Virus record (IMG/VR): IMGVR_UViG_3300027985_000891
Location: 1-64,000 of that record
Length of the DNA: 64,000 nucleotides
Reading direction: 5' to 3' (one strand)
Origin: a virus
Shown here: piece after piece, positions 46,767 through 54,396 of the stretch
Layout of the letters: each line of letters begins with the position of its first letter
How positions within the stretch are numbered: the stretch's first letter is position 1
Notes under the pieces: generated by a model
Seen by the model: only the letters and a program-made list of their open reading frames with translations
Database searches by the model: none
What the model was told of the DNA's origin: nothing
Made by a program: the position numbers and the translations under genes

Positions 46767-47712
46767 CGTAGTCTTTGTTCAATTTTTTAATAAAAGCTTC
46801 AGGATCCTTCAGATACTCACTGTCCGAAAGATCGACGCCATATTTTTCAAGAGCCTGGATATTAGGTATATCCTCTGCTTTCAGTGTAAACAATGGATAC
46901 TCAGAAGTCTGCGTTTGTAACAAAACAATTGGTTCCTGCGGATCACAATCATCTATGGATAAGCAGCATCCATTTTCATAAACACAACTGATTATATCCA
47001 TACTCAAATTACATTCCATAAGCCTGGCACAGAAATCAGCTGTTAGTTCACACTTGTGTTTTTGGATATGTAGATCCAATCCTATATCACATTTATGACT
47101 CTTAACCATTATGTCAAAATCAAGATCGCATCTTTCTTTTGCTGTAGCACAAACTTCTACCTGAGTATTACACTTTTCTTCACAAACATGTGCTGCTACT
47201 ACAATATCACAAGGTATTAGCTTGGCACATATGTCTGCAGTAATATCACAGGCAATTGTTGTTTCAATACTTTTTACTTCCAGCTCGAGATCACAAAGAA
47301 TATCATATACTAGATACTCCCAACGTTCTCGAGCTACACAGTAAGGATTTCTGGCAATCCAGGCATCCACATTAGTCTTGTCAACAATTAGATCTGGCCT
47401 ATTTAAATCATCGCAAGATGCTGTCAATTTTTTAACTCGTTCGTATAAAAGCTGTAATTCATCACAACTTAGACAGGGTCTTCCTCCCATCATTCGACAT
47501 TGAAACTCTTGTTCCAAATGATATCGATATCGTTGCAATCTTTCAATTTTCGTTTCTGCTTCTACATCACATGTCCAGTCATGATAAAGCAGATCTTTCA
47601 AAGCTTTTCCGAGCTTAAACTCAGTCACTTTTGACTCGAGTATTAGTTTGTCAATATCCACTGCACTACATGCACAGGGATCAAAACATTCATATCTAAC
47701 GCAACAGTCCAT
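46759..47712 (-). CDS. Protein with tandem 13-residue cysteine repeats
   Basis: 317 residues. ATG at 47712 overlaps the previous stop (TAATG). It opens with MDCCVRYECFDPCAC. Residues about 50-130 are helical. Residues 140-243 form about seven or eight units of 13-15 residues that each begin with Cys and show alternating hydrophobic positions (CDLDFDIMVKSHK, CDIGLDLHIQKHK, CELTADFCARLME), as in small beta-solenoids. The C-terminus is charged. It is sandwiched between two Ser-rich virion-type proteins and translationally coupled to both. I recognise no family; a disulfide- or metal-stabilised rod is an inference. Confidence 0.65.
   Translation of the reverse strand: MDCCVRYECFDPCACSAVDIDKLILESKVTEFKLGKALKDLLYHDWTCDVEAETKIERLQRYRYHLEQEFQCRMMGGRPCLSCDELQLLYERVKKLTASCDDLNRPDLIVDKTNVDAWIARNPYCVARERWEYLVYDILCDLELEVKSIETTIACDITADICAKLIPCDIVVAAHVCEEKCNTQVEVCATAKERCDLDFDIMVKSHKCDIGLDLHIQKHKCELTADFCARLMECNLSMDIISCVYENGCCLSIDDCDPQEPIVLLQTQTSEYPLFTLKAEDIPNIQALEKYGVDLSDSEYLKDPEAFIKKLNKDYDG
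46984..47295 (-). repeat. 13-residue cysteine-led tandem repeats
   Basis: Units start at Cys140, 155, 168, 181, 195, 208, 221 and 234 of the host protein, a spacing of 15, 13, 13, 14, 13, 13 and 13 residues. The pattern is C-[DEN]-h-x-h-x-h-x-x-x-x-x-[KPE], with a second Cys at position 8 in several units. Confidence 0.75.
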
Positions 47713-49424
47713 TATTGACTACTACTTGGTGCTGCTCCACTAGAACTAGGTGCCGGTGTACTAGAGCTAGGCGCTGGTACACTAGAACTAGGTGCCGGTG
47801 CAGAAGAACTGGCCGGTACATTAGAAGAACTAGGTGCCGGTACACTAGAGCTTGCAGGTGCGTTAGATGAACTAGCAGCAACTGAGGAACTAGCAGCTAC
47901 TGTTCCAGATACTGTTGCTGTACCCATTACCTGTACTGTTCCACAAGTAGTACAGATTATATCATAGTCAAATGACCATGCCGCTATGGAAGAAGGTGTA
48001 TACTTCACCTCACCGGTAAGTGGATTGAATGTATCCACTGTGACGTTAACAAGTGATCCACCATCCAGTGCATAACTGGTTGTTCCCTGAGAGCATGGTG
48101 TATCATTGGCACCAATCATAATAGTATTCTGTTCCAATGATACGGAGCCTACTGTATCATCATTTGCTGTAGCAGTAACCGGACCTCCGGAAACTGTGCC
48201 AGTGTCAGTTGGAACACCATCACAGAAGATAGTATATCCAAACGACCAAGCAAGTGACAAATCAGTTACTATCACGTCGTATGCACCAGAAGCATTTACT
48301 GTAGCTGTACAGTTTACTTCAGATGCGGCAGTCAAACCTGCAGTAGTAACTCCTGATGTACACGGTGTATCATTGCTTAATACGTTACCAGTGCATAGAT
48401 TACCGCTTGGATTAGCATATGCTGTTGGTATATTAATTGATACAGTTACTACAGGACTGTTCCAGAATAATCCTGTATCTGGATCAGTACATGTTATATA
48501 GTAATCAAACTGAGCTACACCTACAAACCCCATGGTGGGAAGAACAGTAAATGCTCCCGTGTCCTGGTTCCATTGAGTAACCGTTACTTCTGTTTGATTA
48601 GTTGGCTCTGATAATCCAGAGCTATTTGCATTTATATTCGAAGAAAGTATATACTTGGTAGTTCCACCATTAATACATGGAAAATCGTTTCCGGCTACAT
48701 TGGCAATAAGTTGAGTATTAATACCAGTGGCAAATGAGTCATCAACAGGTTGAGCACATGTTACATTGAACTGTACTGTTGCCCTATCTCGAAGAATTCC
48801 ACCACAATACATGGCATATATTGCTCGATCTACTCCGCAGAAACCCGGATCAGGTGTATATGTTCCAGAGTCTGGAGTTCCAGTAAGTGTACCAAACTTA
48901 GGCATTTCTACCCATTGATAAGTAGCAGCTGTACCGGCAGGGCATGCACCATCATTAGCATTTACCGTAGTAGGATATCCCACTCCTTTAGGTACTACAT
49001 AGATATCATCCAGTGCCAAATTCTCATCACACTTGGTATTGATTGCACAACAACTAAGACCGGAAATGAGAACACAGACAGCATTGTCTGATGTATCTGG
49101 ATCCGGACAAGAGTTTGTAGTACCAACTGTATATAAAAACTTGTACTTGCCAAGACAATCATTGGTTACATAAAATAGAACTTCACCAGTAAGGCTCTCC
49201 CCTGGGGCTAAACTTCCGACACTCCATATATTGGTGACCGGGTCATAAGTACCTCTAGGAAGATTATGTCTTGAGTATATCACACCAGAAGGTACGCTGA
49301 CATCAACGATTACATCTGTTGCAGTATATTGATCCGACTTGTTACGAATATTCTCGAGTGGAACGGAAATCTCCATTCCCTGACATATCAACGGTAACTC
49401 TATCGGTACAAATTTAGTAGCCAT
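47712..49424 (-). CDS. DUF11-type adaptor plus Ig-like repeats and Ser-rich tail
   Basis: 570 residues, ATG at 49424. Residues about 10-145 are the shared Ig-like adaptor (PSGV...RGTYDP...WSVGSLAPGES...SGLSCC). Residues about 150-500 are roughly four bacterial Ig/cadherin-like units with the ANDxxC start and GxxxYxPxxGFxG pattern. The last 60 residues are a mucin-like SSS/Pro/Ala tail ending in SSSQ. One of five proteins in the window using the same adaptor, so likely a tail- or capsid-attached surface protein. The Ser-rich tail is a candidate substrate of the phage sugar cassette. Confidence 0.68.
   Translation of the reverse strand: MATKFVPIELPLICQGMEISVPLENIRNKSDQYTATDVIVDVSVPSGVIYSRHNLPRGTYDPVTNIWSVGSLAPGESLTGEVLFYVTNDCLGKYKFLYTVGTTNSCPDPDTSDNAVCVLISGLSCCAINTKCDENLALDDIYVVPKGVGYPTTVNANDGACPAGTAATYQWVEMPKFGTLTGTPDSGTYTPDPGFCGVDRAIYAMYCGGILRDRATVQFNVTCAQPVDDSFATGINTQLIANVAGNDFPCINGGTTKYILSSNINANSSGLSEPTNQTEVTVTQWNQDTGAFTVLPTMGFVGVAQFDYYITCTDPDTGLFWNSPVVTVSINIPTAYANPSGNLCTGNVLSNDTPCTSGVTTAGLTAASEVNCTATVNASGAYDVIVTDLSLAWSFGYTIFCDGVPTDTGTVSGGPVTATANDDTVGSVSLEQNTIMIGANDTPCSQGTTSYALDGGSLVNVTVDTFNPLTGEVKYTPSSIAAWSFDYDIICTTCGTVQVMGTATVSGTVAASSSVAASSSNAPASSSVPAPSSSNVPASSSAPAPSSSVPAPSSSTPAPSSSGAAPSSSQ
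47715..47890 (-). repeat. Ser/Ala/Pro-rich C-terminal repeat
   Basis: Nine or more near-identical units of about 18 bases coding PAPSSS, VPASSS and similar words. The DNA units (ctagaactaggtgccggt-like on the plus strand) are more alike than needed for the protein, suggesting recent duplication. Confidence 0.85.
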
Positions 49425-49443
49425 TTCTTTATTATTTATAAGA

Positions 49444-49554
49444 CTAAATCAACTGAAGCTCTTTCAGTTGTCTTTCAATATCTTCTGATACTCCTTTGAT
49501 CTTCTTTTCTTTTAGCTTCTTAGCTATCTCTTTTAATCGTTCAATGCTTTCCAT
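49444..49554 (-). CDS. 36-aa charged helical peptide
   Basis: A short gene in the gap between two adaptor-type genes. ATG at 49554-49552 overlaps the upstream stop (TAATG); TAG at 49444-49446; the next gene begins 19 bases later. The peptide is Lys/Glu-rich with leucines spaced as in an amphipathic helix (ERLKEIAKKLKEKK, then ERQLKELQLI). The overlapping start and helical composition support a real gene. Function unknown; possibly a small chaperone or regulator for the neighbouring fibres. Confidence 0.55.
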   Translation of the reverse strand: MESIERLKEIAKKLKEKKIKGVSEDIERQLKELQLI

Positions 49555-51362
49555 TATCGATAGTTTGCATTACGAATAATTGTATCTCCCAAATAAGTAA
49601 TATCACCATCTCCAGCTGCAGCATTGGTAACCCCATTCTGCAAAAGCACATTGACAGCTACTGTAGATGCTACTTCAGCGCCAGTAGTATCATTGATGAT
49701 CTTGACATCTTGTAACATAATATGGTTACTTAATGTCGTTTGTGTAGTATTTACCAGAGCAGATGCACCGGTAAGTTTATAATTTCCTTTGACGATAAAT
49801 ACTCCGGGTTCAGCTGGTATGGCAGCTACTACATTAAAGGGAGCACCATTGGTACCATTAGCTAGTGTCTTCTCATAATAATCGCAGTCGAAGATCCATT
49901 GATTGCCAGCCATAGTAGCTGCTGAAATACTCGCATCAATCTTTAAGATATTACTTAGTGAAGAGTTGGTTTTACCATTTTTGATCTTCAACTTGAATGA
50001 TGTGTTATTCCAGTGATTATAAGAAGAGGCTTGCAACCTCATAATATCTGTACCATGTAGTATATTATCAAACTCAAAGTTTAACTGACCATTTGTTATG
50101 CGCATATAGTTGAGTGAATCTAATATGGTTTCAGAGTTACCGCCGCCGGCAAAATCTTTATAGTTCTTGATTCGAACATTAACCTGAATACCGGTTAGAA
50201 CTTGAGTACTTAGTATATTAGTACCAAATGGACCAAACAATGCATTGGGTTCTATTGTAGAACTGAGATAGAAGTTATCTATATCAATATCAATTTGTCC
50301 ACTCTGAGTAGCATGTGCTACACCACTGTTCCACGCAGTATTAAAACCGGCATACCCATAATAAGTATTGTCTCCACTGACTTCTCGTATCTTAATCTTT
50401 TTGATACTATTATCAGCAAGGATGAATCCGAACCCTTGTAAATATGTGCCTCTCTGCCAATCAAGATCGATGTTAAGATTACCATCCGAGTAGAATAACC
50501 ATCCTCCTTCAAGCTGTTCATTACCCTTCATTTTGATATTATAGGTCGAGCCTGAATTTCTTTGCCAAAATAGAGGAAGCCATCCTGATTGTTCGTGTCG
50601 GTATACTAGGTGTCCAGTGACAGTAATGTTCTTAGTAGATAGATTCTCGTCACTTATAAGACCAAAGCCCCAGGCAGCGGGAGCTGTCGCAGTTGCGTGT
50701 AATATGGCACCATCCATAAAATGGATATGAAGCTCATCAATTCCTTGTATCAAGTTGATATCTGCTTCAGTAGTACCAGCATCATTTAACTCAGTATCTG
50801 CTCCAGAGCCCACATTACCAATAGTGTAAACACCAGGCATTACAATCATTTTATCACCTGATTGTAATATAGACTTGGCACCCCACATATCTGAAAATGG
50901 ACGAAGCGGGTTTCCCCGCTCTGCTGTAGCATTATCTCCATACTTAGCTACGTATACAATATCTCCTGAAAAAGGAGGAAGGTAACATTCAAACAACTGA
51001 CAACATGATACTCCGTTAACTGTTACACAGTACTCTTCATCAAAGCACTCGTCTCCACAAGTCGTATCTGTTTCCAGTGTAAATACAATCTGATAAGGTT
51101 GATCGCAGTCTTCAGTTACTGTAAATGTAAAACCTGTCTCAAGATATTGACCAGGATGAAGACCGCCAATGGTCCAAACAAATGTACTTGGGTTCCATTC
51201 TCCTTTAGGAACAGTAGGTTCAGTTAAGGATAATCCACTTGGCAGAGTCACTGTCAGCGTTGCATTGGTCAACATATAAGCACAAGCATTCCTTACATTA
51301 GTAGGAGTGATTGTGAACGATGTTCCCAGTGCAAAATATCCTATATTCTTTTCTACTTTCAA
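49554..51362 (-). CDS. Beta-helix spike-type protein with DUF11-type adaptor
   Basis: 602 residues. The start is TTG at 51362, supported because the adaptor then begins at the same distance (IGYFALGTSF) as in its paralogues; the preceding stop abuts it. Residues 1-130 are the shared Ig-like adaptor ending in NGVSCC. Residues about 140-560 follow a pectate-lyase-like parallel beta-helix pattern (DIVYVAKYGDNATAERGNPLRPFSDMWGAKSIL, typical of right-handed helix starts). A short C-terminal cap (about 565-602) is shared with the next gene (VAVNVLLQNGV... GDTIIRN). It is a probable receptor-binding or glycan-degrading spike. No catalytic residues can be named. Confidence 0.72.
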   Translation of the reverse strand: MKVEKNIGYFALGTSFTITPTNVRNACAYMLTNATLTVTLPSGLSLTEPTVPKGEWNPSTFVWTIGGLHPGQYLETGFTFTVTEDCDQPYQIVFTLETDTTCGDECFDEEYCVTVNGVSCCQLFECYLPPFSGDIVYVAKYGDNATAERGNPLRPFSDMWGAKSILQSGDKMIVMPGVYTIGNVGSGADTELNDAGTTEADINLIQGIDELHIHFMDGAILHATATAPAAWGFGLISDENLSTKNITVTGHLVYRHEQSGWLPLFWQRNSGSTYNIKMKGNEQLEGGWLFYSDGNLNIDLDWQRGTYLQGFGFILADNSIKKIKIREVSGDNTYYGYAGFNTAWNSGVAHATQSGQIDIDIDNFYLSSTIEPNALFGPFGTNILSTQVLTGIQVNVRIKNYKDFAGGGNSETILDSLNYMRITNGQLNFEFDNILHGTDIMRLQASSYNHWNNTSFKLKIKNGKTNSSLSNILKIDASISAATMAGNQWIFDCDYYEKTLANGTNGAPFNVVAAIPAEPGVFIVKGNYKLTGASALVNTTQTTLSNHIMLQDVKIINDTTGAEVASTVAVNVLLQNGVTNAAAGDGDITYLGDTIIRNANYR

Positions 51363-53282
51363 TTAGTTAAAGTTTACGTTTCGTACTATAGCATCTCCTA
51401 CTTCTGTAACATTTGCATCAATTACTGTAGAATTTGCATATACTCCTTTTATATGTGTATTGACAGCTACAGAGGATGTGATTACATCTACAGAGCCATC
51501 ATTAAGTAAAGTCACTCCATTAAGTGTCAGTGTATGATTTGCATTGGTATGTTCTATAGCACCAATACCAGCACCGGTAGTTTTATAACTACCACCTATA
51601 AATTCAAAGTTCTGATAGCTTGCTTCATTAGAACAAAAGATCACTGGTACACTTGCTATTGCTCTACCCAATACTCTGATCATCACTCTAAATGCATTTT
51701 CTGCAGAGAATGAAGTACCATTATTCGCATAGGGTAAAAAGCAGGGTGATCCATTTCTGGATATCACATTGCCTACTGTACAGGATATATTAATATTTCT
51801 TGCATTATTTCCTGAGTTAGGAGCAAAGAACAGTCTTCCCAAAACTACTCCTGAAATATCTGCACTGCCTATTTTAAGGTCAAACACATTATCATATATG
51901 TTGGTACCACTATTTCCACCCCAAGAATCTCCTATTCCAAATATAGAAGGGAGATCATTAGCATTGGTAGAGTTAGGATCATCATCCATCGTAGTAGTCG
52001 AATTGACTGTATAAGAGGCATAGGTTGCATCTATGATACGAGGATCTTGATGAATCACATTACCTACTTCATAGGATATTCGATTTCTATTAAACGTACC
52101 TGCAGTTGTAGCATTGATTCCTAAAAGAGCTTCCCCTTTAGCTATGATGTTTGCATTACCTATCTTCACATTGACAATACTTGTATCCCATCTTGCTTCC
52201 ATAGTCACATAAGAAAGCACTTGACCAGAAAGGCACTCTACTTCGTCTATCTCGACATTGACAATGTTTCCTGTGTTATTTCCTGCACCAGTACCGGACA
52301 TTCTTAAAAAGACAGTAGTATCGATAGGATCAGTCATATCTATTTCATGTCGTCGTAATTTCCAGGATATATCTACACCTTGCATACGAGACATTTCCAT
52401 CACATATCCACCCTCTACTGTTTGGATCTTATCCATCTCATAGACCAGCTTGCAACCATTAGATAGTTGTCCAGTAACACTCCATACTTGATTGGTTCTA
52501 TGACCTATAAATTCCAGGTGACCTCTTATAGCAAATTCTGTTAGTCCGAAAATTACATATGAACCAGCTATTACTTGACAGCCAAATGAAGTTTGATCGT
52601 CGATTACCGCTCCTGGTTCAAAATAAAAGGTAATACCGTTTTTTACCAATACTGTATCGACTTCTCCTTCTACAAAATCTGCTACTTCAATAGCTCCTCC
52701 GCCACCTGTTTCCGTAATAGCATATACCCCAGGGTGAACATGTATTGTATCACCGGCTGAAGCAGCAGCTAAGGCTGTCCAAGGATCATCCCATGGTCGC
52801 TCCGGATCTGCTTTTACTGCAGTAGCATCATCTCCATTTATAGAAACATAGAGTATATCACCATGATCATGATTGTAGACAGTAGGAATTGTAATACAAC
52901 CCTGTACCTGACAACAGGATACTCCACTTACATTGACTGTATATTCTGTAATAGTAAAACAATCATCACAAGTTGATCCTGTATTAAGTGTAAACAAAAT
53001 ACTGTAAGGCATTGGACAATCATCGGTCACTATAAATGTGAATGTTGCCTCTACATATCCTGTTGGAGTCGGAAGTACTGACCCTAATTCCCAGGTAGTA
53101 GTTCCTACATTATAGGTTCCTTTGTCAAGATCATACGAGTCCAAAGCAAGACCTGCAGGAATCGTTAAAACTACACTGACATCTGGAACAAGATAGTCAC
53201 ACTTATTCCTGACAATAGGAAGAACTACATCAAATGTAGTTCCTATTTCATAGAATCCTATGGTCTGCTCTATTGTGGTCAT
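51363..53282 (-). CDS. Beta-helix spike-type protein with DUF11-type adaptor, paralogue
   Basis: 639 residues, ATG at 53282. Same plan as the adjacent 602-aa protein: adaptor (IGFYEIGTTF ... SGVSCC) at 1-125; beta-helix opening GDILYVSINGDDATAVKADPERPW; long beta-helix; and a C-terminal cap with VAVNTHIKGV ... VGDAIVRN. The two differ strongly in the middle of the helix, where specificity is usually located, as expected after duplication and divergence of spikes. Directly abuts the next gene. Confidence 0.73.
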   Translation of the reverse strand: MTTIEQTIGFYEIGTTFDVVLPIVRNKCDYLVPDVSVVLTIPAGLALDSYDLDKGTYNVGTTTWELGSVLPTPTGYVEATFTFIVTDDCPMPYSILFTLNTGSTCDDCFTITEYTVNVSGVSCCQVQGCITIPTVYNHDHGDILYVSINGDDATAVKADPERPWDDPWTALAAASAGDTIHVHPGVYAITETGGGGAIEVADFVEGEVDTVLVKNGITFYFEPGAVIDDQTSFGCQVIAGSYVIFGLTEFAIRGHLEFIGHRTNQVWSVTGQLSNGCKLVYEMDKIQTVEGGYVMEMSRMQGVDISWKLRRHEIDMTDPIDTTVFLRMSGTGAGNNTGNIVNVEIDEVECLSGQVLSYVTMEARWDTSIVNVKIGNANIIAKGEALLGINATTAGTFNRNRISYEVGNVIHQDPRIIDATYASYTVNSTTTMDDDPNSTNANDLPSIFGIGDSWGGNSGTNIYDNVFDLKIGSADISGVVLGRLFFAPNSGNNARNINISCTVGNVISRNGSPCFLPYANNGTSFSAENAFRVMIRVLGRAIASVPVIFCSNEASYQNFEFIGGSYKTTGAGIGAIEHTNANHTLTLNGVTLLNDGSVDVITSSVAVNTHIKGVYANSTVIDANVTEVGDAIVRNVNFN

Positions 53283-53325
53283 TTCGAGTATGAAATTAAT
53301 TTATAGCTCGCTTAAAAAACAGTAG

Positions 53326-54021
53326 TTATTCTTGAGGTACTAAATTTTTGACTTTACTATAGCCTTTTATAGTACTTGTTTTCTTTGTCTTTACTCCTTT
53401 CCAGGGATATAGCCATAGACCCTGATGTAAGAATAATACAGCAGTGGGTATAGCCATAGCTGTAGAAAAGTCCGGAACATAGTAAAAAAGTAGAGGTACA
53501 TTGACACCATATCCTATAATTGCCACCACAGAGATGACCATTAACATAATGGATATAGGACGCTTTTCCTCAAAGAAGTAAGAGATACTAAACAGAAAGA
53601 AACAAAGGATTGTCATCCAACTGGGAAGGCCTTCAATAAAAGTATAAGGTTCCAATCCTCTTAGTTCTTCATAGTTTGTTATTATATTTAATGTCTCCTT
53701 GTTACTTAGCCATGCCGTAGCAATACCTATTGATATACAATTAAACCATCCGGCAACGAAATCCCTCATCCTGGGTTTTTGGTATACATGAAATATCATA
53801 GATATACCAGAAAATATAAAGCATAAAGCAGTAAGCGGTTTAATGCTTACCCAGGCGGGAGAAACTGATACCAGGTAATGCTTTCCTATACTCCATCCAT
53901 AAAGGGCAATAAGACTTGAAACCAGTATCAAATAGGGTACTCCGTTGTAAAGTAGTTTGTTTGAGTTGTATTGTGTGTTCAATAATCTATTTGCTTCTTT
54001 TATCGGGCTCATTTCGTACAT
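53326..54021 (-). CDS. Multi-span membrane protein
   Basis: 231 residues from ATG 54021 (a second ATG at 54012 is possible). At least five hydrophobic spans are visible (about 28-45, 60-78, 90-106, 135-150 and 158-195). It overlaps the end of the 115-aa membrane protein by 35 bases. No family recognised. The pairing of two membrane proteins amid tail-spike genes could mean a second lysis or superinfection-exclusion function. There is no direct evidence for either. Confidence 0.55.
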   Translation of the reverse strand: MYEMSPIKEANRLLNTQYNSNKLLYNGVPYLILVSSLIALYGWSIGKHYLVSVSPAWVSIKPLTALCFIFSGISMIFHVYQKPRMRDFVAGWFNCISIGIATAWLSNKETLNIITNYEELRGLEPYTFIEGLPSWMTILCFFLFSISYFFEEKRPISIMLMVISVVAIIGYGVNVPLLFYYVPDFSTAMAIPTAVLFLHQGLWLYPWKGVKTKKTSTIKGYSKVKNLVPQE

Positions 54022-54334
54022 ACTTTTTTATCAATGTTTGTATGATTTTTGTTCTATTCAACAGTACCTGTTTCGCACTTCCAGTGATGAATAAGAATAT
54101 ACTATTCCCCATACATGCAGCGCTGATCTGAAAAAACTCACAATGTTCTATACTTCGCCATAAGCAGAGTTGATGACCAACGAACTTAGCCGCTAGAATA
54201 CCCAAGAATAAGTGAACAAGAATTCTCTTCAAGGTCACCATTTCGTCTTCGAATATCAGTCCCACTACTCCCCCCAGTAGCCCTATGAATGTAATAGACA
54301 GGGCTTCTGAATAGTACACAAATATTTCGGTCAT
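53987..54334 (-). CDS. Small membrane protein, possible holin
   Basis: 115 residues, ATG at 54334 with AGGA upstream. Two or three hydrophobic spans (about 10-28 containing GLLGGVVGLIF, 38-55, and 70-92) and a basic C-terminus (KKYVRNEPDKRSK), the general plan of phage holins. It is not next to the amidase, whose own holin candidate lies at 59788-60087, so an alternative role is possible. Confidence 0.5.
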   Translation of the reverse strand: MTEIFVYYSEALSITFIGLLGGVVGLIFEDEMVTLKRILVHLFLGILAAKFVGHQLCLWRSIEHCEFFQISAACMGNSIFLFITGSAKQVLLNRTKIIQTLIKKYVRNEPDKRSK

Positions 54335-54396
54335 CGCTCATAGTTTCCTAGCTCTTATCTCCATCAGAGCGTGTTCGTGAATGAATTTTGAGTGCA

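Noticed and set aside
47715-47890. Short regular repeats that might suggest a CRISPR array
   Set aside because: The repeats are in frame, code a Ser/Ala/Pro tail and have no unique spacers.
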